From assembly GCF_910591885.1 (NCBI RefSeq), contig NC_063275.1:12078501-12142500 (forward strand): a stretch of 64,000 nucleotides of DNA, read 5' to 3'. This stretch comes from Bombus terrestris (Eukaryota; Arthropoda; Insecta; Hymenoptera; Apidae). The notes beneath the pieces are model-generated. The model was given only the letters and a program-made list of their open reading frames with translations. It had not been told where the DNA came from and made no database searches. The translations under genes were made by a program, and so were the position numbers. Every line of letters starts with the position of its first letter. Position 1 is the first letter of the stretch. Shown piece after piece: positions 26,006 to 38,254 of this stretch.

Positions 26006-29000
26006 TAGTTAGTACTAGTAGATAATAAACATCTAACACAAGCATCTGTTCTACTCATTAGAAAGCGTTAGGTATTGTCACATCCTTGTTTGAAAGTGAA
26101 TTGCATGGATTTTCTTCGGGCCACGGGTTACGTATTCATCCTCTTCGATTTCCTGGCACGCAGTTGCGTACACTTCGATAGATATCTTTATCCTCGTACA
26201 GCGTAAATTAGAAACCGGATGTTCCACTCTCTACAGAAATCCAGCGACATTTTAGGAAACTAGCATTGGAGATTTTTCTCTTGCCTGGTGAGGTTTTGAA
26301 TGACATCGGAAAACTAGGATGAAGAAAGGAGCGTTGGAAGGCGTAAAACGTAATTGTCAGAACTGACAGTGGAGAGTGTCAGAATGCGCTAATCGTCGAG
26401 ATTAACTTTCACATATTGTAACAGCTATATGAACGTTGGAATGTTCTCAGAGAGCAGGAAGAGTTATTAAGATCACGGCCGGTTACCCAAGCACGCTTGA
26501 ATAAGCTTTGATTCCATGGAATTTTCTCCTGTCATTAACCTTCACGAGTAGTATTAAAATATCTTGTACTTAACGTTGTTGTAAAAACGTTGTACTTAAC
26601 GACTAAATCGCTCATGTATCTTCATACATGATACTTATTAAGAGCGCAAGTGAAATGAAAAAAATGCCAAATAATGTGCTATATGTTGAACGCGTCGAAA
26701 TTAAGTAACAAGGATTTCACTTCATGTTTCGAGATTCAAGGTAAAGTTTACTCCATCTTTTTTCTTTCAGTTTCAGATTCTTCCTTCCATGTATTTTTAA
26801 GTTTTTAAATATCGTTAAGTTTTAATATCGTTAATCACGAAGAACCTGAAGTTGTCCCGAGAATAGTTTCATAGGAGACACCAGTGATAGATATAAATCT
26901 TCCCGTTCACGATTGGCGAATTTCTATGTTGCTCCTTGACATTTCATGCGGTGGAAGTAAAACTGTGTGGAAAAATAAGAGGCATTGGCGCAGTCATTAA
27001 ACTCTTGAATAATACCTGCTTCCCAATCTACCATTATTTTACTTCGTGATATCAAATGCGACTCTAAGTGATTGTAATAAACACACGCCTTGCTATCTAG
27101 GAAATAATATATTACGGAAATTTTATATATTTCATGACTTACCATATCAGAAATAAAGAAGAACACATGAGTAAATATGTAGGAAAGAAGCATCAAATCT
27201 TATACTCTTATTGCAGAGTAAAAATAGAAAATTCTACGAATATTCGACGCCACTGAAAATAGAAACAGCTGAGTAAGAAGGAAATGTGTCCCATGTATCC
27301 TTCAGGTCACCAAGTTCAGATAGTTATCCCTTTCTCATGCGACTTGGCCTCTTCTTTCCTGCTTCCCAGCCGAACAGGCAATTTCCACGATGGGAAAGTC
27401 ACAATGGTGGTACATCCTTTTAGCATGAAACAGGCAAGGAAAAAACCAACGCGTGCCTGCCTTCGGTTTTCGACTTGTAAACGAGTGAGTGCATGCTTCC
27501 GCTATAACGAATGAGTAGAGAGCTGAAGATGCATCTGAAGACGGTGCAGGCTGTGCTGGTTTGAAAGTGAAACTTACATCTCAACGCGGCAATGTGATCG
27601 AACCAATTAACAATCGCCTGGAGTCATGAGCTTTCGATCTGGTGTACGCATGGATGCATCCGGCACCTTAAGAAATTAATGGCACTTTCATGCAATACAA
27701 AGTCGAATTATCCATAGAAAGTGCTGGAAAATATCTCACAAATATTTGGAAAATATTAAAAAATATTGGAAAATATTTGTTAGATATTTCAATCACATAT
27801 AAGAACAATTTATTTTTTGATAATTGTTTAGCTTTGGAGGCTTTTTTCACCACTAAAAAAATATATTAGGTATTTAATTAACCTCAGATATTAAATTAAG
27901 TAATATAAACATTGATGTAGAACTAAATAATTGAGCTTTCATTTAATCTGAAAAGAATAGAAAATAGAATAGAACTTTCCAAGTTTGAGGCAATATTTAA
28001 TATGTTTTATACAGGTTCTTTTTATTATTTATAATTATTCGATTTCATCGTTTCGAACAAAATCTCCTTAAACTAGAACCAATTTACAATTTGCATGAAT
28101 AATAAGTTATGTTTAAAAAAATATTTCCAAGGAAGAAATAAATCGCTTTCTCTGAAAGGAACTTATTAATAATGCATAACAGCGCATGATTTGTATGCAA
28201 GCAGATGTAAGACCTTTTCCCATATTTACGTAGATTATAAATCCACCAGATTGCTTATATAATCACGTATAATTCCGACGGAGATATTATCCGGATATCT
28301 TCCGGAATTTCTACGAATTTTCTTGTAACTTTTTTATAACGTCTGTCTTTAGTCATGTTTCGAGTTGTCAGAGTCAAACTTCCGGGATATTCACGTATAC
28401 GGGTAGAGAGCTGCGGTTGCATCGTATAGACCCACAGTGTCTCGATGCATTCGAGACGATTTCAGTTCGAAAGTGAAATTCAACTCCTGTAATCAATGAT
28501 GTGCCCTGAGCAGGTGAAATCTGGATGTTTAATTGGGTGTTCAGTTGGATGTCACAGAACGGTTCTGATTTAGAAATTCTGTTTGATCGTCGAAATTAAA
28601 TTATATGTGGTTTACATTACGTTGATGTACTATATTAATAGAAAAACAAACAAAAAAACGTTTTAAAGGATCTATTGGCATTAGAATAAGAAAATAATAA
28701 ATTATACTGTTGGGTTGTCATTATTTTCTATTAAATAATGAAACGTTCGAACAAATATTGCTCTTGGTAAAGTAATTGAGAAAGGTAGAACGGATGAAGA
28801 AAGAAAGGAGATTAGAAAAGTATTAGAAGAAAGAATAAAAATAGTTATAGGAATAGAAACGGAAAATAAGATATACGAATGGAAACATGCAATGTTAGTA
28901 AAGTAGTTTATACATAGTAAATGAAGATAGGGCATACTTGAGTAGGAAAGATAAATGCAGAATATGTGTGGGCAATGTTTAGCTTATAAATTTAGCAAAC

Positions 29001-29574
29001 CAAAGTCCATTTTAAATAAAGTTTGAATTATGTAGTAGACTATACATATATATATTGATCCTGGTTGAAGACAATACGATTTAAACATATTGCCACTATT
29101 TATTAAAAAATTGTATGTAGTTCAATAACTCAAGTATTGACGTAATTATTGTTCAGTTAGTATTTACGGACATGTAATTATTCAAGTAACAACCCAGAGT
29201 AGATAATTCTTGAAATAGTAAATAAGACGACTATATTACGATACACGGTCGTGCGGTAGAATGCGTTTGATCCCAATTCGAAAGTGAAATTTGCTTCGAT
29301 TCGCGGTCAGCGATGCGCGTTATCTGGGTGAAATTACGTTTCTAATGGGCAACGAAGTAAGCTATCATTACCATTGACCTGTATGTTTCATGCACGTTAC
29401 AAAATGATTCCACGTTACATGCGATGCAAAACCAAATAAACTAGTTATCCGCTTACGGTACAGCTCACGTAACTATCCTATCGATAGTCCTTTTGTGTCT
29501 ATTCTACTGTGGGATTGAACGTTTGGGTACAAATCATTTTAGAAATGAAATATTTGTGTACTATTACATCAACT

Positions 29575-29830
29575 TAACTAAAAATATAAAATTTCCAGGT
29601 ATTTCAAGGTACCTAAAGTCTCCAACACCAACTGTGAAATTTTTTATAGAATAAAATTCATCGCAATTCATATTTGAATTTAAAAATATTGAAAGTTCTA
29701 GGATAGCCGAATGACGAGATACCTGAACTTTCCAATCATTAGCTGTAGCTGAATTTTGGAATATCTACTTAGAAAGCCTAAATATTGAAGTATTTAAGTT
29801 CTATGATACTTGACTTTTCAAGCGAAATTT
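29575..29830. repeat. degenerate short-period repeat block 2
   Basis: Variants of GATACCTGAACTTTCCAA, GAAGTATTTAAGTTCTAT and GATACTTGACTTTTCAAG recur over about 250 bases. The motif matches the block at 25725-26005, so both may be remnants of one repeat family. Confidence 0.4.
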
Positions 29831-32800
29831 TATAGTCTTTCAGTTTTTATGTTATGTAATTGAAGAAATTCAAGAAGAAGACATTTATAGTTGTATTTAA
29901 ATCTTCAGTAGATACGTATTAAGTACGTTAATCTATAGACCCTACTTTCGCCACAGGAATAAGCAAATTTAAAAAGACCTCTCAATAAAAAATCCGAGAA
30001 TGAACAAAGGAAGAATATATACCTGCTCGTTCTCATCGCGGCAAACCATGTGAAAGTGGCCTTGCCGAGTAAACGTTGATCATGACATCGTACTTTTTGT
30101 CTTTTCGCATTCTGCGTAGCGAACAAAAAATTGATCAATGATTAAAAGGCACCGATGCTCAGCTTTCGAAAGAAACACTTGAACTCTTTTCATCGAAGAA
30201 GAGATCCAAAGGAACCGCATGTAATTGTAATTCGAAGCATACACAAGCAATTATATTGTTATAATTATGACAGAAAGTTTTGAATGATACGTGAATGAAA
30301 TTATGTCAGCTTTATTGAAATATAATTTATTGCAAGAAAAACATGAAATGAAATTAAGATAAGGTAAAAAATTTATAAAATAGGTATTGTAGTTATTTTT
30401 CGTTGGTTATCAGTATTATTTATCACATTATCATATTCATCTCATAATAACATTCTTTTTAGACTTGACGAAGAAACCAGTATCGCAAGATTTAAATGTT
30501 AAGTTATTGATAAGATGCTTGCCATTTTTTCAAACCGGTCATTAATCCTATGATAGAAATGTTGATAGATCGCAATTGCCACAGATCCAACGTATGAACG
30601 ATTCGCTTTCTATTGGGTAATACATGTGATCGTATATGTCTTCGTACCGCGCCATACATAAAGCATGAACAACTTTCGATGTTTCGGTTTGCTACAAATA
30701 GATTATGAGCGCAAGGACACTTGATTGATTCATCATGCAGAAATATCAAAAGCTTTAATTTCTAAAAATTCGATTATTTGGTCAACGTCACTAATATTTA
30801 TTTATTTATTTACGGCAATGGTCATGGATACATTTATACATATGAACGAAAAGAAAATTGTTTGATTTTATTTAATAATTAATATACGATCAATTTGATT
30901 AAACTAAATCAAACATAATAATATCTCATTCTTAATTTAAAAATTGTTTTAAAATTATTTTACAAAATGCGTAATATTATTTTATAAATTTGATTTGTTT
31001 TTATAGAAAGTGGTTTCCTCTGATTTTACGGCGGAAACAACAATTATGTTGATAAAGTGACATCATAAAACATGAGAGAAATTCCTACAAACCTGCAGGT
31101 AACTCTATCTAGTGTCACTTTCTCAGATTCACTGAGAAAACTACACATTCCAGTATAAATAATTGAAATATTATTAATAATTCATATTATAAATATTATT
31201 AATAATTGCAAATAATAATAATTGAAATATTAATTCCAAAAATTGCACATATTATTTTCTTCGAAATAGAGATATATTTGAACACATTTAAGAGAATTTG
31301 GATTTATCATATTAACACTTGCTTTTTTTTCTAGAAACAGAGAAAGTAAAGTATGCAAACAACTTCACATTAATTTTACGAGCTAGCAATTACTCTGTTA
31401 TCTGTAAATCATATAATAATGTATCTGACACAACAAGTGCAAAAAAGGGTAAGACTTGTTATACCGATCGTGAAGTATATAAAATTTTGATTGCACGGCA
31501 CGTTCTAAATCAAATTCTAATCAAAATATAGTAAAAATCCACATCATATTTTCTGGGATATTATATATTTATATAATTTCCCTGTATTGATCAAGAACTT
31601 ATATTTCTTTTACATTTTCTTTAGTCTGCTTTTCTGAAAAGCTTTCAAAATTGATTTTCTCCTAAACCTACTCCAAATCTACCTATTCTTAAATTTTTTC
31701 TAAATCCATTTCTTCCCAAATGTTCTCCAAACTCACTTATTATCTCATCTATTAATCTCATTTTTCATTTATCATTCTTAAACTTTCTATTCTCGAAAAA
31801 AGCATCTATGCTCGATCTAGACTTCTTCGCAAACGCGACATTTCTGAAGCTTTTCGAGTATGCTGCCAGGATATATACACAGCACCCACTACCGGATCCG
31901 GCACTTTCACCGTTCGTGGAAACCAACGACACATTGATCGAAGCTCTTCTTCCAACTCGTCTTGCGGTCATTATATGATAATTGCATTTACTCGCAGCTG
32001 CCTGGCGTTGGGATGCTTCCACCTGTAGAGTGTTTGAAAGCGGCTTCTTTTATCTTCACACAAGAGACCTGCAAGCGTGCGCGAGAAAAAGTATGTATCG
32101 TGAATTAAAATTACCGTGAGACTGCGATGAAGAAAGTAAAGGAGCGACGTTCGCTGTTAAGGTCAAGGCGTAATGAGGGAAACAGAAGGTTGTGCTTTTC
32201 ATGATTGATTTCCGGCATTTTTCAACCCTCTATAGTATGACGTAATTTATAAGTTATGTATCCTACATACAGTAACGAACATATAAATGGAGAAAGTTTT
32301 CATACCAAATTGGACTTAATTTGGCTTGTAATTATTATTCGAAATGAAATGTTGAAAGCTATTATGTATTTATAGCGCTTCAAAAGTACCAGGAATGTAA
32401 TCTTAAAGAAGTAAAATCTATAAAGGGAAATCTGAAATATCTTTTATATTATTCTTTCTCATAAGAGAAAATATAAAAATAAGTCTTTCAATAATATACT
32501 TCCTATTTATGATATTGAGACTGTATCTATTTTTAAATCCTCTTTTGTTTATTTGCTATTGTACTAAGAAGATATTTTCTTTGCTGATATAAAGGATACA
32601 TAATATAAGAAGAAGAAAACGATATTTTGTATATAAGAGTTCATAATTAAAAGAAATTAAGAATGAGGAGTAATGTATCATATATTATCTTGCCTATATA
32701 GAAAAAATGATATTAAAAGATCATATTAAAGTGCTATTAATCATGTCATATTAAAAAATCATATTAAACGTAGAAAAATCATATGAAAGTGAATATTGAT

Positions 32801-35800
32801 AAACGAACTGTGTAAATTTTTACTTACCACTTTTCGATCATCATTAGATCAAATTGAGTCAACTGATCGAATGATCCATCGAAAAAAACGTTTTTCATAA
32901 TGAACAGCTCTTACAATTAATCCTTGTTCATTTTCTTGCTGAAACTTTCTTCTCATTACGCTATGTCCCACGACTGACCGATTAAGCGTTGATATATCTC
33001 AAATGTCGTGGAACATCTCGCCTTCCTCGATCAATCGTTTTCTTCGTCAATGGGTAAGATCTGATTTATACTACGCTTTCAATCACAAACATATAGGCAT
33101 TTATATAAGATGAAATACCCAATTCTTATATTAACCCTATTAACTCAAGAAAGTGAATAATCTTATAATACTTAAATTGGATATAAAAAGTATATTCCGC
33201 TTTTCAGTGTCTAGTATAATGTAAGAATCTTAAGCTCTAAAGTGATGTGTCAGATCTTGCATAAATATTTGCATTGTCATTGTCTATAACGATGCTTGTT
33301 CCAATAAAATCTTTGCTATAATGCTTCGTGAGCGATCGTATCGTATTAAATCTGTTTTAACATTCTAATATGTTTTCTTAGTGACAACATGATCGATAAA
33401 ACTTGCTCTTCAGTTTCGAAAGTCATTCCCCTTTATATTTTCATCTTAAAGTTTCAGGAATGATTGGCCAGCCATACCATTTCCGGCGTCTTCTCATCTT
33501 CTCCCCTGTCTTCCTCGTCTTTTTCACGCTTCTCATCCTACAAGAGTTGTCACGCGCACGGGAACTGGAGAAAGTAAAGGTCGTGAGCGATGAATCGCGA
33601 CCCTGAGGACCCTGAGATGTGCCGGTTCCCTTGAATCTCATCTTATCCTTAGAAAGCATCTTTCATCTCTCTTCCTGTCGGATCTTCCTCTTGTTTCGTA
33701 GAAACTAAGCGCTTTCATCTGTCCGGAATTAATCTCTAACTGTGTGGACACGGTTCTTCTATGTTTGCGACCTAATGCCTCCGCTTGGGAATCGAGACGA
33801 TCTTCGTACTTTTACCTACGGGGTGGGCTACTAAAAATTACTATCTTCATAATCGTAGTATAATTAAGAAATAAGAAGTATTTTCTCGAATAATAGAATG
33901 ATTTTATTTGATATAGAAATTGATAAGAGATTAAAAACGAGATTATTAAAGATTATTTTAATGAAATCTCTACAAACTTGGATGATAAAATAATAATGTT
34001 TGTTTAGAAAAGGAGAAGAAGAGTTTTCATATTGCTTTAATAATCTCTTTTTGTAGAAGACGCTAAATCATGTTTATTTGCGAAGTTTTTCTATTTATGA
34101 GAAGTTGTATTCAAACAAATTTATCTTGAGTGTTTTAAATGAAATCATATAACTTTACTATCTGAAATGTTAAAACGAAAATCTTGTATATTATATCTTA
34201 TATGCGTATCTAATCGAATAAGAATTTAGAGTATCTCAAACGAATAAAATAATTAATTAAAATAAAAAGTGAACAAGTGTAGTAGATTAGATAAATCATA
34301 CACCGACTGCTGTTATTATCGCCTTAAATTTTTTTTAAACATAAAACATTTATGTATTCCGATTTATCGCATTAGTAAAAGCTGAATACTGTAAAAGTAT
34401 TTTTAAACAAATATTATCTGTGTTTAATAATGATAAATGGAGATTATTACGATAAACTTCATATGGGAATCGATATTTGTAGTTGATTGCAATTGCAGTT
34501 GGAGTTAAATGTTTCTATAGATGTGGCAGTTACGATTTTAGTCAGTTTTAACTCACTTTCATCCAGTATGAATTTTCTGCGACTTCTCTTGTCAAACAGA
34601 GAAATTTATTTCGCGTTACGTCCATTCGTTGGGAACCACACATTGTTCTACCAGGAATTGAGAAGCTTCGAGTCATTAATTACTCGTAAGCAAATAATTC
34701 CTTTGCGTAGAAATGCTTGTTTAAAGGCGAAAATCCATTAAACAAACTAATAAAATACACCATACTCATAAAACTGGATACTACAAGTTAATGCTACATT
34801 TCTAATATTTTCTATTATTACTTCCTTTAGGATTCGAATATTTTTTCATTTATTCATATTAAAATATAACATAAAATTTATAAATATTCTAATTGGAATA
34901 TTCATATATTATATTTTACGTGAAACTAAAAGAATTCGTATATAAAAAAAATGTACTTTATTACGATAACATACACAAACATTGTACAAAAATATCTATA
35001 TCTACATATGCTTCCGTGAGGAATCGTTATTTACAAGTAAACAAAGAAAATAATTATATTCGATTTGTCATACATGGCTTGTTCAAGCACGAATGACGAT
35101 TCTTACTCTACTATGTAACGCGGAATCGTATAAAATTTCCTATTTTGACTACCGGTTCTTTTAAGATGCATGGCAGAATTTATTTTAAAGACTTTGCATT
35201 TTTTCTAATCGACAATAGGTTCTGTTGTACATGAATATTAATGTTAATTTCCCAATAGTAATGTCCCTAATTTAAGATTTAATCAAAAACATAATTAAAC
35301 AGAAAATCTCAATCAGAACAACAAACAGAATACAAATGATAAGATCTCTTGATAATAATCTCCCGAAACAAATATTTGAAACAAAGAAATAATTAATTAA
35401 ACATTTCACCTAGAAAAATGGTAGCATACGAGTAATAATCTCGCAGCAAAATAATTTCTCGATATTTCTCCAAAAAAGAGAAAGATATTATTGTTCTTCT
35501 ATTCTAAAATCACAATCAATTTGACATCAATAACTTCAAAATTTTCTATTATAAAATTACTCATTAACGTGACATTCTTTCGCTACCGAGAATAAAGTCT
35601 CCTCTTTTCCACGGTACTTTCATGTAATTTTACATGGTTTACATGGCTTCCTACAGACATAAAATAAGACGATCTGGACTCCGTTACCGTAATCGCAAAC
35701 AACGGCGGAGTCCTCGTTTTTTCTCCGAAAGGCGAAAGAGAACAAAAAGAACGCAACGATGGCGACTTTCGCGATTCGCGAACCTTTGACCCCCAGGCTA

Positions 35801-35890
35801 CGGCTACACTAGCAAAAAATTTGAACAACGATGAACGATTTTGTCGTTCAGATGAGTAAAGATCGAACGAAGAATCTCATGGCAGGAGTT

Positions 35891-37941
35891 TTACTTGTAT
35901 CCATGGTGTTCGTCGTGGTGAGGTTCAGCCTGTACCCAAACTTTCTCCCAAACGGGCTTCCATATCTTCTTCCACGCTGGCACCTGTACGTCCTTCCACA
36001 CTGGCACCCATTTGCTCTTCCATTCGTCCTTCCATACCTGCTTCTTCTGTGTTACCCAAATTTGCTTCTTCTCAGGTACCCAGACCTGAACCGATTCCTC
36101 TTTCCAAACCAATTTCTTGTCGCTAACCCAGACCTGTTTCTTTTCAGTCTTCCAGATCTGTTTCCATTCAGCTTTCCACTCTAGTTTCTTCTCACTAACC
36201 CAGACTTGCTTCTTCTCTGTCCTCCAGATCTTTTTCCATACAGGTTTCCAAATCAGTTTCTTCTTCCAAAGATCATGACTGGTATACTGCCAACCATGAT
36301 GATCCTTACCAACATATTGTTCACCAGGAATACCTATTTTAATCCACTCAGGGACCCAGACCTTCTTCCAGTCAGGTACCTGAACTTCTTTCCATATAGG
36401 TACCTGTACTTCTTTCCAAACTGGCTTCCAAACTTTTTTCCAGGCTGGTACTTGAACCTCTTTCCACGCTGGCACTTGGATCTCTTTCCAAATAGGCTTC
36501 TGGACTTTCTTCCAAACTGGTACCTTAACTTCTTTCCACGCTGGAACCTGAACTTCCTTCCAAACAGGTACTTGAACTTTTTTCCATTCTTGTTTCCAGA
36601 TTAATTTCTGTTCTGTTTTCCAGATTTGCTTCCATTCTGCTTTCCACGTTAATTTTTTCTCCCATTTTCCTTGAGGTTGAGCTGGTGGCCCATAGGATTG
36701 CGCTGGTGGTCCATAGGATTGCGCTGGTGGTCCATAAGATTGCGCTGGGGGGCCATAAGATTGTGCTGGAGCACCATAGGAAGTTGATAATCCTCCACTA
36801 CCACCACCGCCATGGTGGTCTCCTCCTCCTCCTCCTCCTCCATGGTGGTCTCCTCCTCCTCCGCCTGCTCCTCCTCCATGGTGATCTCCTCCAAATGAAC
36901 CTTGGTCGCCTCCAAAGGATCCATGACCGCCTCCGAAGGATCCATGACCGCCTCCGAAGGATCCATGTCCACCTCCAAAGGATCCATGGTCACCTCCAAA
37001 AGATCCATGACCACCTCCATTTCCATGATCATCACCAAAGGATCCACCGCTGCTATATCCTTGATCGCCTCCAAAAGAACCGTGATCAGCACCGTGATCG
37101 GATGGAGCACCATAGGAAGACGATGGGCCTGCTGGAGCGCCATAACTGGATGATGGTGCACCATAAGAAGAGGATGGGCCTGCTGGAACGCCATAACTGG
37201 ACGATGGTGCACCGTAAGAAGAGGATGGACCTGATGGAACACCATAACTGGACGATGGTGCACCGTAAGAAGAGGATGGACCTGATGGAGCACCATAACT
37301 GGATGATGGTGCGTTGTAGGAAGAGGATGGTCCTGATGGAGCACCGTAAGAAGAGGAAGGTGCACCATAAGAGGAAGATGGTGGTGGTGGAGCACCATAA
37401 GAATCAGATGGTGCGTTGTAGGAGCTTCCTACGTTTGGAACTCCATAAGAGGTCGCAGGTGGGCCATATTGGCTTGCAGGTGGGCTTAGAGGTGCTCTGA
37501 AATTTGTAATTATTTTTTGCTATATTATAATATTTATTTTGTATAATATTATTACTATTACTATATACGATATAATACAAAATATTTAATCGCGGGTGTT
37601 TATACAAATTCATATTTTTATGAACATAGTTAAAAAATAAGATCTAAGCAAAAATCTATTTTGTCCTCTAAATATTATAACGAGTACTTTTGGTTTTTTG
37701 TATATTTTTACGTATGATGTACATTGTATGCATTTCTGTACTTATAAATTTCCCATAAATGTATAAATATCCACTAAGTATTCACTATTAATTAAATATG
37801 ATTTTTTAATTCATATATCTATTGTTACAAATTTCACAGCTATTTATTTCGCCAATTAATTACAAAGTCATCTACTCACTCTTTCTTGGTCCTTATCGGG
37901 TCCCCAAGAGCAGAGACGAAAAGGAAGCAACACAGGAATAA
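35891..37941 (-). CDS. secreted SYGAP / Trp-Lys octapeptide-repeat protein B (first exon missing)
   Basis: Exons seen: 37941-37880 and 37496-35891, joined in phase 2 (GA|A). A tiny ATG exon ending in phase 0 is needed upstream and was not found. I read the main exon codon by codon from 36475 to 37180 and spot-checked the rest; it is open throughout. It has no ATG or GTG codon in frame before 36475, so a simple start-to-stop search would miss its first half. Order: signal-peptide core LFLCCFLFVSALG; about a dozen SSSYGAP-type repeats resembling the elastic repeats of resilin; Gly/His repeats (GGxHGSFGG and DHHGGG); four AQSYGPP units; 14 octapeptides (WKEVQVPA type); the hinge IGIPGE... HGWQYTSHDLWKKKLIWKP; 14 more octads; and the end EPHHDEHHGYK. 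About 555 residues. It is a paralogue of the protein at 17083-18949, same strand, about 17 kb away. An extracellular structural role is inferred. Confidence 0.82.
37497..37879 (-). other. phase-2 intron of octad-repeat gene B
   Basis: 383 bases with donor GTGAGT and acceptor TTTCAG on the minus strand. It sits at the same place as the matching intron in gene A, between the signal-peptide exon and the repeat exon, and in the same phase. It is AT-rich with nothing else visible. Confidence 0.7.
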
Positions 37942-38234
37942 CTGCAAAGATTATTTTTTAATTACCAATTATTTAAGAATTATTACTTCCTTTCGCATCT
38001 ATAATTTATTCATTTATTTCACATCTTTATTTATTATCAGGCATACGAGATAGGCAAGTATACAAACAATAAAGAAGAAGTAAAATATATAATATTTACG
38101 GAAATGTAGATGAAATCGAGTTGGTATCATCTATCGGAAGAAAATACACTCATCGTCTAAGCAGAGATGCAAATGAACTAATCATGGTACGTTAGTCATC
38201 TAGGTGACTCTAGTGACTGTATAATACATAATTA

Positions 38235-38254
38235 TACTAGGTATATACCTAGTA
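38235..38254. promoter_or_regulatory. perfect 20-base palindrome with a TATATA core
   Basis: TACTAGGTATATACCTAGTA is identical to its own reverse complement. It lies about 300 bases upstream of the signal-peptide exon of octad gene B, where that gene's promoter is expected, so it could be its TATA region or a dimeric protein site. Confidence 0.35.

Larger units (their letters stand above)
18950..35890. other. gene desert between the two octad-repeat genes
   Basis: About 17 kb with no gene I can support. It should contain the missing first exon of octad gene A. Contents: a 315-base open frame ending at 19818, a GC-rich island with a TATA box and ATG at 19880-20180, another GC-rich island at 20910-21400, a short duplicated segment near 21837-21890, five copies of GAAAGTGAA on the + strand between 22.6 and 29.3 kb, and two blocks of degenerate short repeats (25725-26005 and 29575-29830). 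From 30 kb to 35.6 kb I see only AT-rich sequence with short chance frames. Confidence 0.5.

Noticed and set aside
28686..28935. GTTGGGTTGTC near 28706, followed by a purine-rich open segment that could be a mariner end plus a decayed transposase
   Set aside because: No matching inverted end and no transposase motifs were found.
36371..36386. TCAGGTACCTGAA, similar to the start of miR-275
   Set aside because: It lies inside the coding octad repeats and is a chance match to the codons for QVP.
36649..37398. 249-codon minus-strand frame
   Set aside because: Wrong frame of the same exon. The true frame runs continuously into the Trp/Lys octads.
36685..37500. 271-codon plus-strand open frame rich in His/Arg/Leu
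   Set aside because: It is the antisense shadow of the Gly/Ser/Pro repeat region of octad gene B, whose own frame has a signal peptide, splice sites and conserved repeats.
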